Source: Comamonadaceae bacterium (lineage in GTDB: Bacteria > Pseudomonadota > Gammaproteobacteria > Burkholderiales > Burkholderiaceae). Taken from it: a DNA stretch of 43,062 bases. Location: NCBI GenBank assembly GCA_947374535.1, contig CANCCJ010000017.1, forward strand, positions 1-43,062, read 5' to 3'. Below, piece after piece: positions 33,362-40,430 of the stretch; within the stretch, counting starts at the first letter, position 1, and the number at the start of each line of letters is the position of its first letter. Below the pieces are notes generated by a model. The model worked only from the letters and a program-made list of their open reading frames with translations. It made no database searches and was not told the origin of the DNA. The position numbers were made by a program, and so were the translations under genes.

Positions 33362-34558
33362 ATGACCACGCCTGCCGCATCCCCCCATTGCATGAACACC
33401 TACGGTCGCCTGCCCGTGGCTTTATCGCATGGCCGAGGTTTGCGCGTGTGGGACACCAACGGCAAAAGCTACCTTGACGCCTTGGCTGGCATTGCCGTCA
33501 ACACCTTGGGCCACGCTCACCCCAAGCTCACGCCCGCTTTGCAAGATCAAGTGGGCAAGATGATCCACAGCTGCAACTACTACCACATCCCCTTGCAAGA
33601 AGCGCTTGCAGCCAAGTTGGTGGAGCTGTCGGGCATGACCAACGCCTTTTTCTGTAACAGCGGTTTGGAAGCCAACGAAGCAGCCATCAAACTGGCGCGC
33701 AAGTATGGCCACATGAAGGGCATTGAAGCGCCAGAAATCGTGGTCTATGAAAAATCATTCCACGGTCGTTCGCTGGCCACCCTTGCCGCCACGGGTAACG
33801 AAAAAATCAAAGAAGGCTTTGGCCCCATGATGGGCGGCTTCGTCCGCGTGCCTGTGAACAACATCGAGGCGCTGAAAAAAGCCACGGCAGACAACCCCAA
33901 TGTGGTGGCTGTTTTTATGGAAACCATCCAAGGTGAAGGCGGCGTGACCCCCATGCGCGCTGAGTATCTGCAGCAAGTGCGCAAGCTATGCGACGAGCAC
34001 GACTGGCTCATGATGATCGACGAAGTGCAATGCGGCATGGGTCGCACCGGCAAATGGTTTGCACATCAATGGGCGGGCATCGTGCCTGACGTCATGCCTC
34101 TGGCCAAGGGCCTCGGTTCTGGCGTGCCGATTGGCGCTGTGGTGGCAGGCCCCAAAGCCGCCAACATTTTTCAGCCCGGCAACCACGGCACCACCTTTGG
34201 CGGCAACCCGCTGTCTATGCGTGCGGGTGTGGAAACCATCCGCATCATGGAAGAAGACAAACTGCTCGACAACGTGACCAAGATCAGCGAGCACCTGCAT
34301 GCCGCCTTGCACCGCGAACTCGATGGTGTGAAGGGCGTGAAAGAAATTCGCGGCCAAGGCCTGATGATTGGCATTGACCTTGAGCGCGGATGCGGCGCCT
34401 TGATGCAACGCGCACTCGACGCAGGCTTGTTACTCAGCGTGACCGCTGACAGCGTGGTGCGTTTGGTCCCACCGCTCATCATCACCGAAGCTGAGGCCGA
34501 CGAAATCGTCGCCATCCTCGTGCCACTCATCAAAACATTCTTGGCAGAAGCCCCATGA
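33362..34558 (+). CDS. argD: acetylornithine aminotransferase
   Basis: PLP enzyme of arginine synthesis, converting N-acetylglutamate semialdehyde to N-acetylornithine. The 398-aa class III aminotransferase has NSGLEANEAAIKLAR, FHGRSLATLAATG, MIDEVQCGMGRTG with the PLP-ring Asp220, and PLAKGLGSGVPIGA with Schiff-base Lys249. GGAG stands 6-7 bases before the ATG, which decides this start over an upstream frame opening at 33239. Its stop overlaps the argF start (ATGA). Confidence 0.94.
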   Translation: MTTPAASPHCMNTYGRLPVALSHGRGLRVWDTNGKSYLDALAGIAVNTLGHAHPKLTPALQDQVGKMIHSCNYYHIPLQEALAAKLVELSGMTNAFFCNSGLEANEAAIKLARKYGHMKGIEAPEIVVYEKSFHGRSLATLAATGNEKIKEGFGPMMGGFVRVPVNNIEALKKATADNPNVVAVFMETIQGEGGVTPMRAEYLQQVRKLCDEHDWLMMIDEVQCGMGRTGKWFAHQWAGIVPDVMPLAKGLGSGVPIGAVVAGPKAANIFQPGNHGTTFGGNPLSMRAGVETIRIMEEDKLLDNVTKISEHLHAALHRELDGVKGVKEIRGQGLMIGIDLERGCGALMQRALDAGLLLSVTADSVVRLVPPLIITEAEADEIVAILVPLIKTFLAEAP

Positions 34559-35496
34559 CCCACGCGCTGAAACATTATTTGCAATTCACCGATTTGTCGG
34601 TGGACGAATACGCCTACGTGTTCCACCGCGCTGCATTCATCAAAAAGAAATTCAAGGCCTACGAAAAGCACCACACGCTGGCCGACCGCACGCTGGCCAT
34701 GATTTTCGAAAAAGCCTCCACACGCACGCGCGTGAGCTTTGAGGCAGGCATGTATCAGCTGGGTGGCTCGGTGGTTCACCTCACCACGGGCGACAGCCAA
34801 CTGGGCCGCTCTGAACCGATTGAAGACAGCGCCAAAGTGATTAGCCGCATGACCGACTTGGTGATGATTCGCACCTACGGCCAAGACAAGATCAACAGCT
34901 TTGCCGCTAACTCGCGCGTGCCCGTGATCAATGGTTTGACCAACGAGTTCCATCCCTGCCAAATCATGGCGGACTTGTTCACCTTCATTGAGCACCGTGG
35001 CCAAACCAACCACCCGCTTCAATGCCTCAAAGGCAAAGTGGTGGCGTGGGTGGGTGACGGCAACAACATGGCCAACACCTGGCTGCAAGCGGCCGACATG
35101 TTGGGCTTCACGGTTCACGTCAGTACGCCCAGCGGCTATGAGGTAGACCCCGCCATCGCGGGATTGACCAACACCGATTGCTATCAAGTTTTCACCGATC
35201 CCATGCAAGCTTGCGAAGGCGCAGACTTGGTCACCACCGACGTGTGGACCAGCATGGGCTACGAGGCTGAAAACGAAGCACGCAAAAAAGCATTTGCCGA
35301 TTGGTGTGTGGACCACGAGATGATGGCAGTGGCCAAACCCAACGCCCTCTTCATGCACTGCCTGCCTGCGCACCGTGGCGAAGAAGTGTCCGCCGACGTG
35401 ATCGACGGCCCACAAAGCGTGGTGTGGGACGAAGCCGAAAACCGCATGCATGTGCAAAAAGCACTGATGGAGTACCTACTCATCGGTCGTCAGTGA
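34555..35496 (+). CDS. argF: ornithine carbamoyltransferase
   Basis: Makes citrulline from ornithine and carbamoyl phosphate. The 313-aa protein has the carbamoyl-phosphate site FEKASTRTR (51-59), HPCQIMADL, DVWTSMG and the ornithine-binding HCLPAHRGEE. It is translationally coupled to argD by an ATGA overlap and to the ykgJ-like gene by TGATG. Confidence 0.96.
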   Translation: MTHALKHYLQFTDLSVDEYAYVFHRAAFIKKKFKAYEKHHTLADRTLAMIFEKASTRTRVSFEAGMYQLGGSVVHLTTGDSQLGRSEPIEDSAKVISRMTDLVMIRTYGQDKINSFAANSRVPVINGLTNEFHPCQIMADLFTFIEHRGQTNHPLQCLKGKVVAWVGDGNNMANTWLQAADMLGFTVHVSTPSGYEVDPAIAGLTNTDCYQVFTDPMQACEGADLVTTDVWTSMGYEAENEARKKAFADWCVDHEMMAVAKPNALFMHCLPAHRGEEVSADVIDGPQSVVWDEAENRMHVQKALMEYLLIGRQ

Positions 35497-35801
35497 TGTC
35501 TGCCTGCACCAGCTGCGGCGCTTGCTGCGCCAGCTTTCGGGTCGATTTCAGCGTGGAAGAAATGGACACGCACGGCGGCTCTGTGCCCACGGGCTTGGGC
35601 CAAGAACTCACAGCCACCCTGTGCCGCATGCGCGGCACCGACTACTCGCCGCCGCGCTGCGCTGCGCTGAGTGGCAAAGTGGGCGAGAAAGCCACCTGCG
35701 GCATCTACGAATGGCGCCCCTCCCCATGTCGGGAATTTGATGAAGGCAGCGATGCTTGCGAACGTGCCCGTATGCGCCATGGGTTAGCTCGACTCAACTG
35801 A
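35496..35801 (+). CDS. YkgJ-family cysteine cluster protein
   Basis: A 101-aa protein with the YkgJ/UPF0153 pattern: CTSCGACC at the start, then Cys in TATLCRM and PPRCAAL, CGIYEWRPSPCREF and a final Cys before ERARMRHGL. Nine cysteines in all suggest a Zn or Fe-S cluster. The biochemical role of the family is unknown. Its ATG overlaps the argF stop (TGATG), so it is co-translated with the arginine genes, which is a common neighbour in Burkholderiales. Confidence 0.88.
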   Translation: MSACTSCGACCASFRVDFSVEEMDTHGGSVPTGLGQELTATLCRMRGTDYSPPRCAALSGKVGEKATCGIYEWRPSPCREFDEGSDACERARMRHGLARLN

Positions 35802-35805
35802 CATA

Positions 35806-35840
35806 AAAAAACCCCGCGTTGTTACTAACGCAGGGTTTTG
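35806..35840. terminator. bidirectional terminator between ykgJ-like gene and outer-membrane protein gene
   Basis: Bases 35808-35820 pair with 35827-35839 (AAAACCC, one mismatch, GCGTT with AACGC, GGGTTTT) around a 6-base loop. Four T residues follow on plus and seven or more on minus, so it is strongest for the minus-strand gene. Confidence 0.82.
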
Positions 35841-35878
35841 AATTGCTAAACACTCAGCTGGCGAGGCCAGCTAGATGG

Positions 35879-36475
35879 TTAGAACTTGTATGACACGCCG
35901 AAGCTAGCAACAGTAGAGCCTGTTTTCATGCTTGCAGAGTTCATATCTTTTGAGTTGTAAGCAATACGACCCGCTTCGACATTGGCGAACCAGTTGCCAG
36001 TGATTTGCGTACGGATACCAACGCCATAGCCAATACCGTGACCTTCTTGTGTTCCGCCACCTCCGTCCAATCCATACTTAGCCGATTCGAGCGACAACTT
36101 AGCGAATGCGAGAGTCTTGTCGTTCAACAACATGCCTGGGGCAACAAATAACGAGTAGTGATTACTTTCTTCCAGTGTCACAGATGCACCACCACCAGAT
36201 GCTTTGGCAACTTGAGTTTTATTTAAATCAAACTTAGCGCCAATCAAAGTAACAGATTTATCGCTGAGAGCAAAACCATAATCACCAGATATGGTGCCAA
36301 TGATGTTCTGAGAACCCAGACCTGAGAAGTTAGCACCGCCACCGCTTACTTCGAGAGTCGTAGATTTGAAGTCAATGCCAGCGCCAACAGATGGGCCGGT
36401 GAAGTTGGAAACTTGCGCAAAAGCAGAACCAGCACAAATGGCCGAGACAAAGCCCAAAGCGACGATTTTTTTCAT
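35879..36475 (-). CDS. small outer-membrane beta-barrel protein (opacity/porin-like)
   Basis: A 198-aa exported protein. MKKIVALGFVSAICAGSAFA is a signal peptide cut before QVSNFTG. The mature part is glycine- and serine-rich with alternating hydrophobic residues and ends in GVSYKF, the terminal aromatic needed for BAM-dependent insertion. The size suits an 8-stranded barrel of the OmpA/opacity type. The ligand or role is unknown. Base composition here and upstream is noticeably AT-richer than in neighbouring genes. AAGGAA precedes the ATG by 7 bases and is covered by a leader hairpin. Confidence 0.78.
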   Translation of the reverse strand: MKKIVALGFVSAICAGSAFAQVSNFTGPSVGAGIDFKSTTLEVSGGGANFSGLGSQNIIGTISGDYGFALSDKSVTLIGAKFDLNKTQVAKASGGGASVTLEESNHYSLFVAPGMLLNDKTLAFAKLSLESAKYGLDGGGGTQEGHGIGYGVGIRTQITGNWFANVEAGRIAYNSKDMNSASMKTGSTVASFGVSYKF

Positions 36476-36480
36476 TTGAA

Positions 36481-36516
36481 ATTCCTTGTAAAGAGCAAAA
36501 AATCTTGCTCAGGAAT
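36481..36516 (-). promoter_or_regulatory. leader hairpin covering the Shine-Dalgarno of the outer-membrane protein gene
   Basis: Read on the minus strand, ATTCCT (complement of 36511-36516) can pair with AGGAAT (complement of 36481-36486), and GAGCAA with TTGCTC (36505-36510 and 36493-36498 as complements), leaving a one-sided 6-base bulge. The AGGAAT strand is the ribosome-binding site, so the fold would block translation. It may act as a temperature- or sRNA-responsive switch; the pairing is seen, the function is inferred. The next 60 bases (36517-36575) are very AT-rich and must hold the promoter. Confidence 0.5.
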
Positions 36517-36575
36517 TTTAAATTTAATCAACTATTAAGTTTTACTTTATGTAAAAAAATTAGTGCTTTAAATTT

Positions 36576-37790
36576 TTAAATTGGGCCATATAACCAAGGT
36601 AAATCCATTAAGGACGCGCCCATCAAACGCAAGCCAATGTCTCGCCCTAGCCGCATAGGCCCAGCGGCATGAAAAATTTTCCCGTTGCGCACCGCCCTCG
36701 CCTGCACACGCGCGTTGCGTTGCCAACGGGCTAGGGCAAACAATTGCAACCGCTTGGGCGCATTTTCTGGCGTGGCCCCCAACAACTGCGCAGCCAACGC
36801 ATCCGCATCTTCTATCGCCATACCCGCGCCTTGCGCCAAGTACGGCAGCATGGGGTGTGCTGCATCACCAAGCAAGGCGACGCGGCCTTGCACATGCTCG
36901 TGTGCGCCTTGCATTACCCCCCTGCCACACAAGGGCCACAAGCGCCAATCGCGGCAAGCAGACATCAAATCGGTCAGCTGCGTACACGCCCCACGCAAGG
37001 CATGGCGCAACTCAGCCAGCGTTTGCGCCTCTGACTTCTTCGCATTCCAAGTTTGCAAGGCCTGCAAGTCATTCGCTGGCCCCTCGCGCAAGCGCCCTTC
37101 GGCCAAACACACCACATTCAGGTAGTCGCCGCCGCGCACGGGGTAGCTCACCACATGGGCTTGTGGGCCCATCCACACTTGGACGTTTTGCGACCTCCAA
37201 ATTGCTGGCAAATCAGCTTGTGCCACCAAGGCTCGGTACGCGATATGCCCCGTGAATACAGGCGGACCATCCCCTAGCAGCTGTTGGCGCAAAGGGCTCC
37301 ACACGCCATCGGCCGCCACGGCTAGGTCGCCCGTGTGGGACTGTCGTTGGCCTTGCTGCACCACGTCAAACGCCGCCGCATCCCTCGACTGACGTACGCT
37401 TTGTACGCACGCATCGGCATGTACCGCAACACCTTGCTCGGACGCTGCTTGAAGTAACAATTCATGCAAATCCGCGCGATGCACCGTGACGTAGGGCGCG
37501 CCGTATTTGGCCGTCGCATCTTTGAGCGGCAAGGTGGCCAGCACCTCGCCCGAGGGCAGGCTGCGGGCATGCAAGTGGGAAGGAAAAGCGGCCACGTGCT
37601 GCAACGCATCGCTCAAACCCCAGGCTTGCAAAATGCGCGTCACATTGGGGCCCAGTTGCACACCCGCACCGACTTCAGAGAACTCAGCCGAACGCTCAAA
37701 CACGCTGGCGTGCCAACCTGCTCGCACAGCAGCCAACCCAGCAGCCATGCCCGCAATACCCCCGCCTGCAATCAACAACGATTTCGTCAT
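36576..37790 (-). CDS. FAD-dependent monooxygenase (salicylate-hydroxylase-like)
   Basis: A 404-aa class A flavoprotein monooxygenase. IAGGGIAGMAAG (7-18) is the FAD dinucleotide fold, AVAADGVWSPLRQ the DG motif, and GDAAHPMLPYLAQGAGMAIEDADAL the second FAD block. These enzymes use NAD(P)H and O2 to hydroxylate aromatic acids such as salicylate or 6-hydroxynicotinate; the substrate here is unknown. The start MTKSLLIAG was chosen at the beginning of the fold; an ATG five codons earlier is possible. It is divergent from a Bug receptor gene, which may bring in its substrate. Confidence 0.87.
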   Translation of the reverse strand: MTKSLLIAGGGIAGMAAGLAAVRAGWHASVFERSAEFSEVGAGVQLGPNVTRILQAWGLSDALQHVAAFPSHLHARSLPSGEVLATLPLKDATAKYGAPYVTVHRADLHELLLQAASEQGVAVHADACVQSVRQSRDAAAFDVVQQGQRQSHTGDLAVAADGVWSPLRQQLLGDGPPVFTGHIAYRALVAQADLPAIWRSQNVQVWMGPQAHVVSYPVRGGDYLNVVCLAEGRLREGPANDLQALQTWNAKKSEAQTLAELRHALRGACTQLTDLMSACRDWRLWPLCGRGVMQGAHEHVQGRVALLGDAAHPMLPYLAQGAGMAIEDADALAAQLLGATPENAPKRLQLFALARWQRNARVQARAVRNGKIFHAAGPMRLGRDIGLRLMGASLMDLPWLYGPI

Positions 37791-37881
37791 GTGCAGATTG
37801 TGCATGGCCCGATTTCGCTTTCACCGATGGGTAATCGCTATGATGATTAGCTAGTCAAAAATACCTCATGGAGACACTCAC

Positions 37882-38853
37882 TTGAAACGCCGCACCCTCA
37901 TTCAAGCCACCGCCAGCTTTTTGCCGTTGCTTGCACAAGCCCAAGACAAATACCCCAACCCCAGCAAAACGATCATGTGGATTTGCCCTTACGCGGCAGG
38001 TGGCAACGCGGACAGCCGTTCGCGCCAAGTCGCCAAAGCCATGGGCACCATTCTTGGCCAGCCCATCATCATCGACAACAAAGCCGGCGCAGGCGGCAAC
38101 ATTGGCACCGAAGCCATTGCACGCGGCAAGCCCGATGGCTACACCTTAGGCATGGGCAACTTCGCCCCCTTGGCCGTGAACCAAGCCTTGTTCAAGAAAC
38201 TCAATTTCGACCCACTGCACGATCTGACCCCCATCTGCCTGATTGAACGGGGCCCGCTCATCTTGATGGTGCGCAACGACTCGCCCTACAAGAGTGTGAA
38301 AGATCTTGTCGCGGCTGCAAAAGCAGCGCCAGGCACGCTCAGCTACGGCTCTGGCGGCATTGGTGGCTCACACCACCTGAGCGGCGCTTTGTTTGAACAC
38401 GCGGCAGGCATTGACATGATTCATGCCCCGTACAAAAGTGGTTCAGCCGCAGCCACTGATTTGATGGGTGGCCAAGTTCAAATGATGTTTGAGCAGATGT
38501 ACGCAGCCATGCCTTCCATCCAAGCGGGTCGCATGCGCGCATTGGCCATCACCAGTAAAAAGCGCTCGCCCCTGCAACCTAACATCCCCACCATGGCCGA
38601 GCAAGGTTTCCCCGAAGTGGAAGTGCTCAACTGGCAAGGCTTGATTGGTCCCAAAGGCATGTCCCCCGAGTTGGTCAAGCAGCTCAACACCGTGTGCAAC
38701 CAAGCGCTACAAACCGCAGAGGTGAAAGACAAGATCTTGAGTCAAGGCAACGAAGTGGGCGGCGGCACACCTGAGCAATTTGCAGCGCTCATCAAGGCAG
38801 AAGCGCCGCGGTGGGCCAAGGTGGTGAGGGATGCGAAAATCGATCCTGAATGA
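37882..38853 (+). CDS. Bug-family tripartite tricarboxylate transporter substrate-binding protein
   Basis: A 323-aa periplasmic solute receptor. KRRTLIQATASFLPLLAQAQ is a signal peptide with twin arginines. IMWICPYAAGGNADSRSRQVA, NKAGAGGNIGTEAIA and PDGYTLGMGN are the Bug ligand-cleft signatures. Bug proteins are greatly expanded in Comamonadaceae and bind carboxylates and aromatic acids. No TctA/TctB membrane genes are adjacent, as is usual for orphan Bugs. The start codon is TTG, supported by GGAG 8 bases upstream; no in-frame ATG is suitable. A five-codon frame (METLT) at 37868-37885 overlaps it. Confidence 0.88.
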   Translation: MKRRTLIQATASFLPLLAQAQDKYPNPSKTIMWICPYAAGGNADSRSRQVAKAMGTILGQPIIIDNKAGAGGNIGTEAIARGKPDGYTLGMGNFAPLAVNQALFKKLNFDPLHDLTPICLIERGPLILMVRNDSPYKSVKDLVAAAKAAPGTLSYGSGGIGGSHHLSGALFEHAAGIDMIHAPYKSGSAAATDLMGGQVQMMFEQMYAAMPSIQAGRMRALAITSKKRSPLQPNIPTMAEQGFPEVEVLNWQGLIGPKGMSPELVKQLNTVCNQALQTAEVKDKILSQGNEVGGGTPEQFAALIKAEAPRWAKVVRDAKIDPE

Positions 38854-38886
38854 TTTTCTTAGCTGCCCTGCCAGCAGCACACATTG

Positions 38887-40332
38887 ATGACCACACTCAA
38901 AGCCCCCGAACTTTTACTGCCTGCAGGTTCGCTCGACAAAATGCGCGCCGCGTATGACTTTGGCGCAGACGCCGTTTACGCCGGCCAACCCCGCTACAGC
39001 TTGCGCGCACGTAACAACGAATTTCGCCTAGAGCAAATCGGCATCGGCATTGCTGAAGCCCATGCGCGCGGCAAGAAGTTCTTTGTGACCAGCAACTTGC
39101 TGCCGCACAACGACAAGGTGCGTACATATTTGCGCGACATCGAGCCCATCATTGCGATGAAACCCGATGCCCTCATCATGGCCGACCCCGGCTTGATCGC
39201 GATGGTGCGCGAGAAGTGGCCCGAGGTGTCCATTCACCTCTCCGTGCAAGCCAACACGGTCAACTGGGCGGCTGTGAAGTTTTGGCAAAAAGTGGGCGTG
39301 ACCCGCATCATCTTGTCGCGTGAACTCAGCTTTGACGAGATTGAAAAAATTCGCCAAGAGTGCCCTGACATGGAGCTTGAAGTATTTGTGCACGGTGCCT
39401 TGTGCATTGCGTATTCGGGCCGCTGCTTGTTGTCTGGCTACTTCAACCGCCGCGACCCCAACCAAGGCACTTGCACCAACGCTTGCCGCTGGAGCTATGG
39501 CACACAAGCCAGCGCGACAGACCCCAACACGGGCGAAGCCATGGCCATTCCGATGGAAGGCGACTTTGACTTCGCCAAATCTCAACAAGAAGCCGAGTCC
39601 AGCTTTTCATCCTGTGGTGATGGCCAACGCCACCCCGCCGCTGACAACATTTACTTGCTCGAAGAAAAAGGTCGCCCCGGCCAGCTCATGCCCATCATGG
39701 AAGACGAGCACGGCACCTACATCATGAACAGCACGCAAGTCTTTGCTGTTCATGATGTAGGTGCCGTGCCCATCATGGAAGACGAGCACGGCACCTACAT
39801 CATGAACAGCAAAGACTTGCGTGCGGTCGAATACGTGGAGCGCCTCACCAAAATTGGTGTGGACTCGCTCAAGATCGAAGGCCGTACCAAATCGCTTTAC
39901 TACGTGAGCCGCACCGCACAGGTGTACCGCCGCGCGATCGACGATGCTGTCGCCCACCGCCCGTTCAACCCCGAACTCATCACAGAACTCGAAGGCTTGG
40001 CCAACCGTGGCTACACCGCTGGCCTGATGGACCGCCGCCCTGCCAACGACTATCAAAATTACGAAACCGGCCACTCCATCGCACACCGCAGCCAATTTGT
40101 GGGCGAGGTGCGCAGCGTGGCGAACGGCTGGGCAGAGATTGAAACCAAAAACAAATTTTCAGTCGGCGACACCCTCGAAATCATTCACCCCAGCGGCAAC
40201 CGCAAGGTCAAACTGGCGCAAATGAAAGACAAAAACGGCGCTGCCATCGACGTGGCCGCTGGCAGTCCCACGCATGTATGGATTCCTGTTGAGGGCCCCG
40301 TTGAAGGCGGGTTGTTGGCGCGGATGTTTTAA
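38887..40332 (+). CDS. trhP: U32-family tRNA hydroxylation protein (TrhP/YegQ type) with an internal duplication
   Basis: Member of peptidase family U32; TrhP/YegQ makes 5-hydroxyuridine at tRNA position 34. ELLLPAGSLDKMRAAYDFGADAVY opens the protein, and FVHGALCIAYSGRCLLSGYF, GTCTNACRWSY and the later SLKIEGRTKSLYYV carry the Cys and core residues of the family. The length is 481 aa against about 453 for E. coli YegQ. The surplus is an in-frame 26-residue insertion: PIMEDEHGTYIMNS appears at 269-282 and again at 295-308, separated by TQVFAVHDVGAV. Without it the protein would be 455 aa. The frame is intact but the core is interrupted, so activity is uncertain. Start: ATG at 38887 (a TTG precedes it). 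Confidence 0.87.
   Translation: MTTLKAPELLLPAGSLDKMRAAYDFGADAVYAGQPRYSLRARNNEFRLEQIGIGIAEAHARGKKFFVTSNLLPHNDKVRTYLRDIEPIIAMKPDALIMADPGLIAMVREKWPEVSIHLSVQANTVNWAAVKFWQKVGVTRIILSRELSFDEIEKIRQECPDMELEVFVHGALCIAYSGRCLLSGYFNRRDPNQGTCTNACRWSYGTQASATDPNTGEAMAIPMEGDFDFAKSQQEAESSFSSCGDGQRHPAADNIYLLEEKGRPGQLMPIMEDEHGTYIMNSTQVFAVHDVGAVPIMEDEHGTYIMNSKDLRAVEYVERLTKIGVDSLKIEGRTKSLYYVSRTAQVYRRAIDDAVAHRPFNPELITELEGLANRGYTAGLMDRRPANDYQNYETGHSIAHRSQFVGEVRSVANGWAEIETKNKFSVGDTLEIIHPSGNRKVKLAQMKDKNGAAIDVAAGSPTHVWIPVEGPVEGGLLARMF
39689..39824. repeat. template-switch-type direct plus inverted duplication inside the U32 gene
   Basis: Bases 39689-39733 are repeated exactly at 39767-39811 (45 bp, offset 78). Between them, 39731-39769 is the exact reverse complement of 39786-39824 (39 bp, 16-base spacer), and its last 26 bases are also the reverse complement of 39708-39733. 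A single copy with a 78-bp insertion made by switching to the opposite strand and back explains all three relations. The insert is a multiple of three and adds no stop codon. Confidence 0.93.
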
Positions 40333-40350
40333 GGCATCAGTCCTCCAAAA

Positions 40351-40390
40351 CAAAACCCCGCAAGGCTCACGCTTTGCGGGGTTTTGCTTT
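40351..40390. terminator. bidirectional terminator between U32 gene and acnB
   Basis: CAAAACCCCGCAA (40351-40363) and TTGCGGGGTTTTG (40374-40386) form a perfect 13-bp stem with a 10-base loop. The T runs are short (TTTTGCTTT on plus, TTTTGTTTT on minus) but the stem is very stable. It separates the convergent U32 and acnB genes. Confidence 0.85.
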
Positions 40391-40430
40391 GTCACCCAAC
40401 ACCGAAGTGTTGGGTGAAGACTCAGACGGC

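Noticed and set aside
34171..35457. 428-codon open frame on the minus strand
   Set aside because: Entirely antisense to argD and argF, whose motifs are complete; the translation is His/Val-rich shadow sequence with no family features.
39607..40095. Open frame on the minus strand containing repeated HDVGAVLVFHDGH segments
   Set aside because: A shadow of the U32 gene; its repeats simply reflect the inverted duplication on the other strand.
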